Origin: an uncultured Gemmiger sp.
GTDB taxonomy: Bacteria; Bacillota; Clostridia; Oscillospirales; Ruminococcaceae
DNA length: 64,000 nucleotides
Assembly: GCA_944382785.1 (NCBI GenBank)
Contig: CALWNO010000004.1
Location: 1 to 64,000 of the forward strand
Direction of reading: 5' to 3'
The translations under genes were made by a program, and so were the position numbers. The notes beneath the pieces are model-generated. The model was not told the DNA's origin. It did no database searches and was given only the letters and a program-made list of their open reading frames with translations. Shown here piece after piece: positions 48,231 to 57,120 of this stretch. Position 1 is the stretch's first letter. Each line of letters starts with the position of its first letter.

Positions 48231-50897
48231 TCAGGTGGCAGGGGCCTGCCCCGCCACAAATTCCCGGATCTCCGCCTCCACGGCGGCCACTTCCTTCTCG
48301 AAGGCGGCGGCGGAGACACGCAGCCCCCCGTTGCCCAGAATGATGATCTGTTCGGTGCCGTCGGAGCTGACCACCCGCACCCGGTGCTTGCGGCCCAGCT
48401 CGTGGGTGGTCTTTTCGATATACATGTCGGCGGTCTCGGCTTCCCGGGTGTAGACCACATGAATGTTGTGGTATTTCTCCACGCTGCCGGTACCGCCCCG
48501 CACCCGGTAGGCGTCAAACACCACAATGACCTTGCACCGGCGGTAGCCCGCATAGTTGCACAGGATGTCCTGCAGGCGGCGGCGGGCAGCGTCCAGGTCC
48601 CCATCGGCCAGGCGGTGAAGCTCCGGCCAGCCGAAGATCACGTTGTAGCCGTCCACCAGCAGGTATTCCGGCCCGGCAGGCTGGGCAGCCGCAGGGATGC
48701 GGGCATGGCCCATGGCACGGCGGGCGGCCAGGTCGGCGCTGCGCCGGGCGTTGGGAGTATTCTGGGTACGGCTGCGCACCGGGCCATAGGTGCGCTCAAA
48801 GATGGCCAGCAGCTCCTTGTCCTGGGCGAGGGTCCCCCGGTAGGCGTCCGCCCGGCGGCGGGCACTGCCGGAATTTTCGTCGCTCTCCCCGTCCTCCTCC
48901 TTGTCGGCGTCGGGGGCGTTGCGGCCCAGGCCGCTGGACACATGGGCCCGGGCAGGGACATCCTCCCACTTGACCAGAACCCCGGCCCCGTGGCTGCAAA
49001 AGACCGAATCCGCCGGGTTGTCGGTGTCGGCGTCGGCGTCATACCCGATGGCGGCGATGACCTCCTCCGGGTTGTGGCAGGGGGCGTAACCGTTGGGGGT
49101 GCAGATCAGACGCCCGGCGCCCCGGGTATACGCAGCCACCTCCCGGGCGTAGCCCCGCAGGGCCGCCACCGGGGCGGTACCGCAGAGCACCGCGGTGCCG
49201 TCGTCCTGCTGCTGGGGGGCGTCCATCTCCCCGCCCAGCCGCTGCAAATCGGTCATGGCCCGGCCTAGGCAGTCGGCAGGCAGTTCCAGCCGCACACTGT
49301 ACCAGGGTTCCAGCAGCTGCACCCGCCCGGCCTTGGCGGCGGTGCGCAGGCCCTGGCGGACCGCCCGGTAGGTGGCCTGGCGGAAGTCCCCGCCCTCGGT
49401 GTGTTTCAGGTGGGCTTTGCCCGCCGTGAGGGTGATTTTCACATCTGTGAGGGGCGCTCCCGTGAGCACCCCTGGGTGGGTGCGCTCAGCCAGGTGGGTG
49501 AGCACCAGCCGCTGCCAGTTGCCGTCCAGGGTGTCCGGGCGGCAGGCGGCATCAAACTGCAGGCCGCTGCCCCGGGGGCCCGGTTCCAGCAGCAGATGCA
49601 CCTCGGCATAATGGCGCAGGGGCTCATAGTGGCCCACCCCCTCCACCGGGGCGGTGAGGGTCTCCTTGTACAGGATGCCCCCTTCCCCGAAGGAGACCTC
49701 CAGCCCGAAGCGGCTTTGGAGTAGGCTTTGCAGCACTTCCAGCTGCACTTCCCCCATCAATTGCAGGTGGATCTCGCCCAAAGCGTCGTTCCACACCACC
49801 CGCAGCATGGGGTCCTCGTCCTCCAGGGTGCGCAGGGCCTTGAGGACGGTGTGGGGGTCGGTGCCTTCGGGCAGCTCCACCTTATAGTTGAGCACCGGTT
49901 CCAGCACCGGCAGCTCGGCGTCCGGCTGGGCGCCCAGGCCCTGGCCGGGGTAAGTCACCGTCAGGCCGGTGACCGCCACCACGTCCCCCGGCTCCGCCTG
50001 GCTGATAAGGCGGTACTTGGCCCCGGAGTAGACCCGCAGCTGGTCCGCCTTCTCACAGAAAGGTTTGGCCGCATCCGGGCGGCTTGCCAGCATATCCTTC
50101 ACTTTGAGCATCCCGCCGGTGACCTTGAGCCAGGTCAGGCGGGTGTTTTCGTCATTGGAGATCTTGAACACCCGGGCCCCGAACTCGTCCAGGGGTTCCC
50201 GCTGGCGGGTGAGGGTGCGGATGGCGTCCAGCAGCGGGTCGATGCCCTCCAGCCGCAGGGCCGCCCCGAAGAAGCAGGGAAAGACCTCCCGCCGGGCAAT
50301 GGCGGTGACGAGGTCGGCTGGTTCGGGGGTACCCCCGGCGAGGATCTCCTCCATCAGGGGTTCGCTGGCCATGGCCAGGGCCTCGTGGAAGGTGTTCTTA
50401 TCCACATCGGGGCCGAAGTCCACGCAGCCGTCCCCGAACCGGCCCCGCAGTTCCCGCAGCCGCACCGCCCGGTCCGCCCCGGGCAGGTCCATTTTATTGA
50501 TGAAAATCAGGGTGGGCACATGGTACCGGGCCAGCAGCCGCCACAAAGTCAGGGTGTGGGCCTGGACGCCGTCGGTGCCGGAGATGACCAGAATGGCATA
50601 GTCCAGCACCTGCAAGGTGCGCTCCGCCTCGGCGGAAAAGTCCACGTGGCCGGGGGTGTCCAGCAGGGTCACCGAGGTCTCGGGGCCATGTTCGTCGGCG
50701 GGCAGCACAAAGGCCGCCTGCTTGGCAAAGATGGTGATGCCCCGGGCCCGTTCCAGGGCGTCGGTGTCCAGAAAAGCATCCCGGTGGTCCACCCGCCCCA
50801 GTTTGCGCAGCACCCCGGCCCGGAAGAGCAGCGCTTCGGACAGGGTGGTTTTGCCGCTGTCCACATGGGCCAGCACCCCGATGACCAGACGTTTCAT
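48231..50897 (-). CDS. Ribosomal GTPase of Tet(M)/EF-G type fused to a YacP/Rae1-like NYN nuclease domain
   Basis: 888 residues from ATG 50897. Residues 1-640 follow the ribosomal protection protein plan: G1 AHVDSGKTTLSEAL, G2 ARGITI, G3 DTPGHVDFS, G4 NKMD, then EF-G-like domains II-V (TAGKAHLKHTEGGDFRQATYRAVRQ in pieces). Tet(M) and Tet(O) end near 640 residues. Here a charged linker (about 690-735, DKEEDGESDENSGSARRR) leads to a NYN domain at 746-888: LLVDGYNVIFGWPELHRLAD, VIVVFDAYRV, TREAETADMYIEK, VVSSDGTEQIIILGNGG. This closely matches YacP/Rae1, an endoribonuclease that cuts mRNA in the ribosomal A site. Putative acidic active-site residues are kept. The gene may encode an A-site factor with its own nuclease. 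Tetracycline resistance is not shown. Confidence 0.9.
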   Translation of the reverse strand: MKRLVIGVLAHVDSGKTTLSEALLFRAGVLRKLGRVDHRDAFLDTDALERARGITIFAKQAAFVLPADEHGPETSVTLLDTPGHVDFSAEAERTLQVLDYAILVISGTDGVQAHTLTLWRLLARYHVPTLIFINKMDLPGADRAVRLRELRGRFGDGCVDFGPDVDKNTFHEALAMASEPLMEEILAGGTPEPADLVTAIARREVFPCFFGAALRLEGIDPLLDAIRTLTRQREPLDEFGARVFKISNDENTRLTWLKVTGGMLKVKDMLASRPDAAKPFCEKADQLRVYSGAKYRLISQAEPGDVVAVTGLTVTYPGQGLGAQPDAELPVLEPVLNYKVELPEGTDPHTVLKALRTLEDEDPMLRVVWNDALGEIHLQLMGEVQLEVLQSLLQSRFGLEVSFGEGGILYKETLTAPVEGVGHYEPLRHYAEVHLLLEPGPRGSGLQFDAACRPDTLDGNWQRLVLTHLAERTHPGVLTGAPLTDVKITLTAGKAHLKHTEGGDFRQATYRAVRQGLRTAAKAGRVQLLEPWYSVRLELPADCLGRAMTDLQRLGGEMDAPQQQDDGTAVLCGTAPVAALRGYAREVAAYTRGAGRLICTPNGYAPCHNPEEVIAAIGYDADADTDNPADSVFCSHGAGVLVKWEDVPARAHVSSGLGRNAPDADKEEDGESDENSGSARRRADAYRGTLAQDKELLAIFERTYGPVRSRTQNTPNARRSADLAARRAMGHARIPAAAQPAGPEYLLVDGYNVIFGWPELHRLADGDLDAARRRLQDILCNYAGYRRCKVIVVFDAYRVRGGTGSVEKYHNIHVVYTREAETADMYIEKTTHELGRKHRVRVVSSDGTEQIIILGNGGLRVSAAAFEKEVAAVEAEIREFVAGQAPAT

Positions 50898-50939
50898 ACA
50901 GTCCCCCACAGTTACAAAATTCCACAGTTTCTCCCTATT

Positions 50940-50967
50940 ATTATACCGTTTTGGGGCGGGTTGTCCA
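50940..50967 (-). promoter_or_regulatory. Proximal promoter of the GTPase-NYN gene
   Basis: On the minus strand TGGACA (50967-50962) and TATAAT (50945-50940) are 16 bases apart, about 43 bases upstream of the ATG. Confidence 0.65.
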
Positions 50968-50990
50968 CCCTGAAGCAGTCGGCAGCAACC

Positions 50991-51032
50991 AGAAATGGCC
51001 GTTCCCCGCCGGAGCGGGAAGCGGCCATTTCT
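50991..51032 (-). terminator. Strong hairpin in the leader of the GTPase-NYN gene (possible attenuator)
   Basis: AGAAATGGCCG-TTCCCCGC pairs with GCGGGAA-GCGGCCATTTCT. A-rich and T-rich ends lie on the arms. It separates the distal promoter (51210-51238) from the gene, so it could end a short RNA or act as an attenuator. Confidence 0.6.
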
Positions 51033-51052
51033 TTGGTGAGAAAAAGAGAATG

Positions 51053-51205
51053 TCAGGAAAATACGCTCTGCCCGGTCCTGCCCGGCAAGGGGACGGAAAC
51101 CGCGGCTGCGGGGGCCTGCCGGACCTTTGCCGAATTTCCGGGGCAGGCATCCGGGGAACGGCGAGGTTGCATTTTTTGCGATGTTTGCACTTTTTGCTCT
51201 TTCCC
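51053..51205 (-). promoter_or_regulatory. Leader RNA with alternative hairpins and a possible 39-codon peptide
   Basis: Three segments can pair in exclusive ways: A 51148-51138, B 51125-51114 and C 51086-51074. A pairs with B (GCCTGCC/GGCAGGC) or with C (CCTGCCC/GGGCAGG), and B with C (GGTCC/GGACC). An open frame ATG 51172 to TGA 51053 spans all three but has no good ribosome site. The pattern is that of an attenuation leader, or a small RNA. Confidence 0.5.
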
Positions 51206-51209
51206 CTAG

Positions 51210-51238
51210 ATTATAGCCATTGTTTTCCCCGTTTGCAA
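51210..51238 (-). promoter_or_regulatory. Distal strong promoter upstream of the GTPase-NYN gene
   Basis: On the minus strand TTGCAA (51238-51233) and TATAAT (51215-51210) are exactly 17 bases apart. No gene begins directly downstream; the next ATG with a gene is at 50897, over 300 bases away. Confidence 0.75.
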
Positions 51239-51250
51239 GGGCGTCCGGCA

Positions 51251-51288
51251 CAAAAAATGCCCCGCGGCAGAGGCCACGGGGCTGTTTG
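51251..51288 (-). terminator. Terminator of the GH operon (after GH3)
   Basis: GCCCCGTGG / CCGCGGGGC on the minus strand is followed by ATTTTTTG, 20 bases after the GH3 stop. Confidence 0.85.
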
Positions 51289-51308
51289 GGCAGGTTTGCT
51301 TTGGGGAA

Positions 51309-53915
51309 TCACCCGGTCACGGTCAGGTCGGTGCGCAGCAGGATGTGCTCGGCGTTGTCCCCCAGCTGAATCTCAAAGTCGCCGGGTTCCACCCGCCAGA
51401 CGTAGTCCGGACCCAGGGTGCGCAGGGCCCGGGGGCCCACTTCCAGGGTGAGGGTGCGGCTTTCCCCGGGGGCCAGGTCCACCCGGGTGAAGGCGGCCAG
51501 CAGCCGTTCCGGCTTGACCACCGAGCTGAAATAGTCCCGCACATACACCTGGGGCACCGCCACGCCGGGACGGGCGCCGGTGTTGGTCACGGTGAAGGTC
51601 ACCCGGGCGTTGTCCCCGGGGGCGATTTCCTTGCGTTCCAGTTGCAGGCCAGAGTAAGCGAAGGTGGTGTAGGCCAGCCCGTAGCCGAAGGGATACAGGG
51701 GCAGCCAGTCCATCTCCACATACTTCTTGCCGCCGCCGGGGCGCCGGCTGTAATGGCAGGGCACCTGCCCCACGCTGCGGGGGAAGGTGATGGGCAGACG
51801 GCCGCAGGGTTCCGCCTGGCCGAAGAGCACCTCCGCCACCGCCGTGCCTCCCTGCTCCCCGGGGAACCAGGCTTCCAGGATGGCGGCCAGGTGGTCGTTC
51901 TCCCACACGGCGCTCACCGGGCGGCCGCTCTGGAGCAGCAGCACCACCGGGGTGCCGGTCTCATACACCGCCTTGACCAGGTCCAGCTGGCGGCCGGGCA
52001 GGTCCAGGGAGGTGCGGTCGAAGTTTTCGCCGCTGGTCTCCTCGTTGTCCCCCAGGCAGAGCACCGCCACGTCCGCCTGCCGGGCGGCGGCCACGGCGGC
52101 GGGGATGTTCTCCCGCAGGGCACTGTACCCGAAGATGACCCGGGCACCCCGGCCGTCGTTGACAAACTCGATGTGCACTTTGTACCGGCGCCCCGCCTCA
52201 AAGGTGAAGTTCAGGGCCTGGTCGGCGCTCTTGTCCGGACCCCAGCCGTCGATGAGCAGGGTATCGTCCACGTACAGCCGCATACTGTCCTGGGTGCTCA
52301 GGCCGATGGCCCCTTCGATGGTCTCGGGCATGCAGACCCAGCCGTCCCAGGCCACGCTGAAGCCGTTGGCGTCCAGCCCGGAATGGGGCAGGGCGAAGAT
52401 CCAGTTGAAGTTGACGGTGGGGTCGGTGCGCACCATGACCGGCTCGCCCTGGGGCCGGGTGCCGTTGTAGTACCGGCCGGTCAGACCGCCGGGGTTGCCC
52501 GCCTCGTCCCGGAGCATGGCGGGGTCAAAGGGCTGCAGGGGCTGCTTGAGGAAGTTGCAGCCCCGCTCGTACACCACCCGGGTGTGCGGGCCGGCGGCGG
52601 CCCGGATACCTTCCAGCACCGTGACGGCGCCGGTGCGGCCCCGCGCCTCGGAGTAATCCCCCAACGCGGGGGTATCGGCTCCCGGCCCGATGACCGCGAT
52701 GGTGCCCAGGTCGGGTTTCAGGGGCAGGACGCCGTCGTTTTTCAGCAGCACCACCGATTCCCGGGCAATGCGTTTGGCCAGGTCCAGGTGTTCGGGGCAG
52801 CGCAGCACCTTGGGGGCCAGGGTCTCGTCGGTGTAGGGGTGCTCGAACAGGCCCAGCCGGAACTTGACGCTCAAAATCCGGCGGCAGCAGGTATCCAGGA
52901 TGGCCGGGTCCAGCTTGCCCTGGGTGATCAGGTTCTCGATGCCGTCCTGCCACACATCGTGGGGGAAGTCGTAGAGCTGCAGGTCCACCCCCGCTTCCAG
53001 CCCCAGGCGGATGGCTTCCTCCGGGGTGGGGGCGATGAAGTGCCAGTCATACAGGCGGGAAACGGCGGTCAGGTCGGTGCGCACATAGCCGGACATCCCG
53101 AACTGGCCCCGCAGCACGTCGGTGAGCAGCTCATGGTCCATGGAAACGGGGATGCTGTCGATGGAATTGTAGCTGCACATGGCGTTGGTGGCCCCGCCGT
53201 CCGCATAGGCGGCCTCAAACACCGGCAGGCAGTCGCTGAACACATCGTGGCGGCCCATGGTGCAGGGGGCGCAGTTCAGCCCGCCCACCGGGTTGCCGTA
53301 GCCCACATAGTGCTTGGGTTCGGCGGCCACGGCGTCGGGGGCGGACAGGTCGCTGCCCTGCTGGCCCCGGACCATTTCCCGGGCAAACTGGGCACACAGG
53401 TGGGTGTCCTCGCCGTAGGATTCCTCCCCCCGGCCGTAGCGGGGGTCCCGGATCAGGTCCATCACCGGGCCGTAGACCTCATGGATGCCGCTGGCCCGGG
53501 ATTCGGCGGCGATGGCATGGCCCATCTCCCGCCCCAGGTCGGGGTCGAAGGTGGCGGCCAGGCCGATCTGCTGGGGGAAGCTGGTGGCCCCGCCGGTCAT
53601 CAGGCCGTGGAGGGCTTCCTCGCTGAAGATAAAGGGGATGCCCAGGCGGGTCTTTTCCACCGCATAGCGCTGGACCTGGTTGGCCTGGGCGGCGCTCATG
53701 CCCCGCAGCTGCACGCTGCCCGCGCTGTTGCCGGCGAGCAGGGCGTCCAGCCGGTCCATATCCAGCCGGGTGACCCGGCCATTTTCATCCTGGGTGGTGA
53801 AATCCCCGGAGAAATACTGGTCGGTCTGCAGGATCTTTTCCCGCAGGGTCATACGGGCCAGCAGATCGTCCACCCGCTGTTCCACCGGCAGGGTGGGGTC
53901 TTGGTAAGGAAACAT
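51309..53915 (-). CDS. GH3 glycosidase with PA14 insert
   Basis: 868 residues, ATG behind AGGAGG, no signal peptide. The GH3 barrel has the nucleophile D281 in SGYVRTDLTAV (the usual SDW is TDL here) and EPKHYVGYG near 200. A PA14-like domain lies at about 475-610 (LTGRYYNGTRPQGEP, LYVDDTLLIDGWG), between parts of the second alpha/beta domain. A fibronectin-III-like domain closes the protein (ITFPRSVGQVP, YPFGYGLAYTTF, VKPERLLAAF). It probably acts on beta-glucosides or beta-N-acetylglucosaminides. Last gene of the minus glycan operon. Confidence 0.93.
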   Translation of the reverse strand: MFPYQDPTLPVEQRVDDLLARMTLREKILQTDQYFSGDFTTQDENGRVTRLDMDRLDALLAGNSAGSVQLRGMSAAQANQVQRYAVEKTRLGIPFIFSEEALHGLMTGGATSFPQQIGLAATFDPDLGREMGHAIAAESRASGIHEVYGPVMDLIRDPRYGRGEESYGEDTHLCAQFAREMVRGQQGSDLSAPDAVAAEPKHYVGYGNPVGGLNCAPCTMGRHDVFSDCLPVFEAAYADGGATNAMCSYNSIDSIPVSMDHELLTDVLRGQFGMSGYVRTDLTAVSRLYDWHFIAPTPEEAIRLGLEAGVDLQLYDFPHDVWQDGIENLITQGKLDPAILDTCCRRILSVKFRLGLFEHPYTDETLAPKVLRCPEHLDLAKRIARESVVLLKNDGVLPLKPDLGTIAVIGPGADTPALGDYSEARGRTGAVTVLEGIRAAAGPHTRVVYERGCNFLKQPLQPFDPAMLRDEAGNPGGLTGRYYNGTRPQGEPVMVRTDPTVNFNWIFALPHSGLDANGFSVAWDGWVCMPETIEGAIGLSTQDSMRLYVDDTLLIDGWGPDKSADQALNFTFEAGRRYKVHIEFVNDGRGARVIFGYSALRENIPAAVAAARQADVAVLCLGDNEETSGENFDRTSLDLPGRQLDLVKAVYETGTPVVLLLQSGRPVSAVWENDHLAAILEAWFPGEQGGTAVAEVLFGQAEPCGRLPITFPRSVGQVPCHYSRRPGGGKKYVEMDWLPLYPFGYGLAYTTFAYSGLQLERKEIAPGDNARVTFTVTNTGARPGVAVPQVYVRDYFSSVVKPERLLAAFTRVDLAPGESRTLTLEVGPRALRTLGPDYVWRVEPGDFEIQLGDNAEHILLRTDLTVTG

Positions 53916-53939
53916 GGGAAAGCCTCCTGTAAAAAAGTG

Positions 53940-55220
53940 TCAGGAACGGATATCGGGAAGGTTGCGGCCGTTGACGGCCAGGTTGACAAAGCCGCCCGCT
54001 GCGGCCATGGCAAAGAGCAGGGGGATGCTGCCCGCCCCCAGGAACTGTTCCAGGTGGGGCTGCAGGGCGGTGCCCACCGCCGCGGCCCCGCAGGCCGCGA
54101 TGCTGGACATGGCCGAGGTCACCCCGATGTAGGCGGTCTTGCCGCTGGGCGGGCTGGACGCAAACTGCAGGTTCATGCTGGCGATGGACGCCCCGCCGGA
54201 ACAGGCAGCGGTGCCCACCATGAGCAGAGGGGCGGTGAAGGGGGCCCAGGCAGGGCGGATGAAGGCCCAGCCCAGGGTACAGCACAGGCTGAACAGGGCG
54301 GTGAGCAGGATCACCCGGCGCCAGCCGGCGGAGTCCCCGCAGCGGCCCCAGAACCAGCTGCCCGCCATGCCCAGTACCGCCGACACCACCCCCACCGAGG
54401 TGATGAAGGTGTGGCTGAGGCCCAGCACCCGCAGCTGGTACACCGAGAGGAAGGGGGTGGCCAGGCCACCGGCCAGCCCGCCGAGCACCGAGTAGAGCAG
54501 CAGCGGGCGGAAGGCCGGGTCCCGGGCAGGGCGCAGGATATCGGCGGGGCGCATGCGGCTGACAAAGGCCACGGGGTTTTCGTGCACCAGGGCCAGCAGG
54601 ACGGCATCCGCCAGGGCCAGGGCCAGGCACACCACGCCGATGACCAGGAAGCCAGTGTAGGGTTTGCCGGCGGCGGTGAAGTGGTCCAGCTGGCGGCCCA
54701 GCAGCAGGGTGGCCGCACTGTTCACACAGGCGGCCACGATGTCCTTGCGGGCAAAGAACTGCCCGCGGGCTCCCTCCGGTGCCAGGCCCAGGGTCATGTG
54801 CTGGAGCCCCGGGGTGACCAGACCGGCGGAAAAGAAGGAGACGGTATACAGCACCAGCACCACCACCCGGGCGTGGGCGGCCCCGGACACTGCCAGGGGC
54901 ACCATGAGCACCACAGCCAGAGAGAGCCGGTAAACCACACACATGAGCCAGATGGCCAGTTTGCGGTGGTGGATGCGCTCAAATACAAAGGGGGACAGAA
55001 ACTGCAGCACACAGCCCAGCTGGGGGATCATGGCCACCAGGGCGCAGAAGGAGATGGACGCGCCCAGGTAGCTGAGATACCCGGCCAGGAAGTTGCCGGT
55101 GCCGATGGAGTAGATGACGGCGGCCACGGCGCCTTCCGCCACCAGGCAGCGGCGGCCGGACCGCAGTTGTGTTTCGGTAGGGGGCTGCACAGGGAAAAAC
55201 AGTTGTGTGAACAGGCCCAT
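53940..55220 (-). CDS. MFS transporter
   Basis: 426 residues from ATG 55220 behind GGGAGG. About twelve membrane helices. The MFS-type loop GRCGDSAGWRRVILL is seen between mid helices, and a long stretch near FARKDIVAACVNSAATLLLGRQLDHF marks the central loop. It is placed between GH20 and GH3 genes, so it probably imports a mono- or oligosaccharide. The substrate cannot be read. Confidence 0.88.
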   Translation of the reverse strand: MGLFTQLFFPVQPPTETQLRSGRRCLVAEGAVAAVIYSIGTGNFLAGYLSYLGASISFCALVAMIPQLGCVLQFLSPFVFERIHHRKLAIWLMCVVYRLSLAVVLMVPLAVSGAAHARVVVLVLYTVSFFSAGLVTPGLQHMTLGLAPEGARGQFFARKDIVAACVNSAATLLLGRQLDHFTAAGKPYTGFLVIGVVCLALALADAVLLALVHENPVAFVSRMRPADILRPARDPAFRPLLLYSVLGGLAGGLATPFLSVYQLRVLGLSHTFITSVGVVSAVLGMAGSWFWGRCGDSAGWRRVILLTALFSLCCTLGWAFIRPAWAPFTAPLLMVGTAACSGGASIASMNLQFASSPPSGKTAYIGVTSAMSSIAACGAAAVGTALQPHLEQFLGAGSIPLLFAMAAAGGFVNLAVNGRNLPDIRS

Positions 55221-55239
55221 AGGATCTGCCTCCCGGCGC

Positions 55240-57069
55240 TTACACCTTTGTGTACTGGCGGTGCCGCAGCAGGTCGGCATAGCCGGTGATCAGCCGGGTC
55301 AGGTTGGCAAGACCGCTTTCCTTGCTGACCTGCCGCCACTGGGTCAGGTACAGGGCGTACCAGTGTTCCAGCCGTGCGGCCAGGTCGGGGTTTTGCTGCC
55401 GGGGACCTGCCAGCCAGGCGCCGATCTCGTTCCAGAGGGTCACGCTCTCGGCGGTGACACAGGTGACGGAGACGATCTCTTTCTGCCCGGCAGGCAGGGT
55501 GGCGGCGCAGGCCAGCACCCGGTCCCGGGCGGCGGCCACGGCGTCGTTGGCTTCGGGGACTTTGGTCAGGTCCAGCTCGGCCAGCAGCTCGGCGCGGCGG
55601 GCATCGTCCCCTTCGATCCAGTTCACCGCATGCTGCCAGTCGAAGATCTCGTGGTCGGACAGGTCGGTGAGGGCGTCCATGAGCTGGCCGGAGGTATCCC
55701 CGTAGGCGATGCGGGAGATGGCCTCGTTCAGTTCGGCCATCTCCACCGGGGCGGCGTTCCAGCCGAAGGCGGCGCCGTACAGGATGCCGGGGATGGTCAG
55801 GCGGGGGTCGTTGATGTGGGCATAGTCCCCCCAGTCGGTGTTCAGAAGTCCCACCGCCCCGTACTTGTGGGCGTGGTGGCACATAGCCCGGATGTTGGAG
55901 TAGGCGTTGCGGTACAGCGGGACCCACCGGTTCCAGCCGCAGACCCCCGGGCAGGCATACTGGGTGATCCCGCTGGCGGCGATGTCCCGGATCTCATTTT
56001 CCCGCTGGTTGGGCAGATACCCCCAGTTCAGGCAGATGGTCTCCTTGGGCAGTTCGGCGCAGCTCTGGGGGAAGCGCCACATGATGTCCCCCCAGAACAT
56101 GGGGATACACCCCTGGGACACCAGGTACTCGCACAGGGCCTTGACGTGGCGGACATAGAGGGTCTTTTCCCCCAGCTCGTCGGCCAGGGCCTTGCTGCGG
56201 CCCTTGCCCAGGTCGAAGGTCTCGTCGGCGCAGATGTTGAACTTGTTGGACCGGAACAGGGGCCGGTACTCGTCGATGAGTGTTTTCACGAACCCCACCA
56301 CGTCGGGGTTGGAGACGTTCAGGGTGTGGTGGTTGCCGGCGTAGGTGTAGGAGAAGGGGATCTTCTCCGAATCCGGCAGCTCGCACAGGTCGCAGCAGGT
56401 CTTGGTGGAGAGGATCTTGTACATGTGGCCGAAGCTGGACAGGGAGGGCACCAGCTCGATATGCCTCGCGGCGCAGTAGGCGTCCAGTTCCAGGATCTCG
56501 TCGGCGGTGAGGGGGGTGTCGTCCCGCCAGGCCTCGGACAGGTCCCGGAAGAGATAGGTGTGTTCAATGTACAGCTGCCACTGGTTGATCTTGTAGCGGC
56601 AGAGCAGGTCGGCCACCCGCTTGAGGTAGCTGAGTTTGGGCACCCGGCCCCGGGAGCAGTCCTGGTAATACCCGCGGTTGGGCAGGTCGGGCCAGTCCTC
56701 CACCATCAGGCAGGGCAGCAGGGCGCCGTGGGTCTCGGCGTACTGGATCAGGGTCTGCACCCCGTTGCACAGGGCTTCGTCCCCCCCGGCAGCCAGGGTG
56801 ATGCCCCCGGACTCCACCAGCAGCACATAGCGGGCGGCCGGGTGGGCGGTGTCGATGGTCAGGGTGATATCCCCCGGTGCAGCTGCTCCCCGGTACAAAG
56901 CCGGGGTGATCCCGGCGTGATCCCGCAGGGCGGCTTGCAGCATCTGGGCGTAGAGCAGGGCCCCCGGCGGGGTGCCGGGGCCCAGCACCACCCGGGTGTG
57001 GGGGGTAAGGGCAAAGGTGCCGGGGCGGTGGGCTGCCCGCTTGGGCTGGGGCAAAAATTCCATAGCCAT
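55240..57069 (-). CDS. GH20 beta-N-acetylhexosaminidase
   Basis: 609 residues, no signal peptide. An N-terminal GH20b-like domain (about 1-125) leads to the catalytic barrel. The acid/base pair D282-E283 sits in KFNICADETFDLGKG, as expected for substrate-assisted catalysis. The YYQDCSRGRVPKLSYLKR and LVPSLSSFGHMYK segments fit the family. A helical C-terminal extension follows. It removes beta-linked GlcNAc or GalNAc. The start is ATG behind GAGGAAG; a second Met two codons on is also possible. Confidence 0.9.
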   Translation of the reverse strand: MAMEFLPQPKRAAHRPGTFALTPHTRVVLGPGTPPGALLYAQMLQAALRDHAGITPALYRGAAAPGDITLTIDTAHPAARYVLLVESGGITLAAGGDEALCNGVQTLIQYAETHGALLPCLMVEDWPDLPNRGYYQDCSRGRVPKLSYLKRVADLLCRYKINQWQLYIEHTYLFRDLSEAWRDDTPLTADEILELDAYCAARHIELVPSLSSFGHMYKILSTKTCCDLCELPDSEKIPFSYTYAGNHHTLNVSNPDVVGFVKTLIDEYRPLFRSNKFNICADETFDLGKGRSKALADELGEKTLYVRHVKALCEYLVSQGCIPMFWGDIMWRFPQSCAELPKETICLNWGYLPNQRENEIRDIAASGITQYACPGVCGWNRWVPLYRNAYSNIRAMCHHAHKYGAVGLLNTDWGDYAHINDPRLTIPGILYGAAFGWNAAPVEMAELNEAISRIAYGDTSGQLMDALTDLSDHEIFDWQHAVNWIEGDDARRAELLAELDLTKVPEANDAVAAARDRVLACAATLPAGQKEIVSVTCVTAESVTLWNEIGAWLAGPRQQNPDLAARLEHWYALYLTQWRQVSKESGLANLTRLITGYADLLRHRQYTKV

Positions 57070-57120
57070 AGGAAACTTCCTCGCGGCCGGTCAGGGCCAG
57101 TGTGGGGCGTGGAGCGCATC

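Noticed and set aside
48231..50897. Tetracycline resistance gene tet(M)/tet(W)
   Set aside because: The GTPase part is diverged and carries a NYN domain absent in resistance proteins. The gene sits in chromosomal context with no mobile element. Resistance cannot be claimed.
51040..51240. 6S RNA, SRP RNA or tmRNA
   Set aside because: None of the hallmark sequences (SRP tetraloop region, tmRNA tRNA-like ends, 6S central bubble closing stems) could be recognised.
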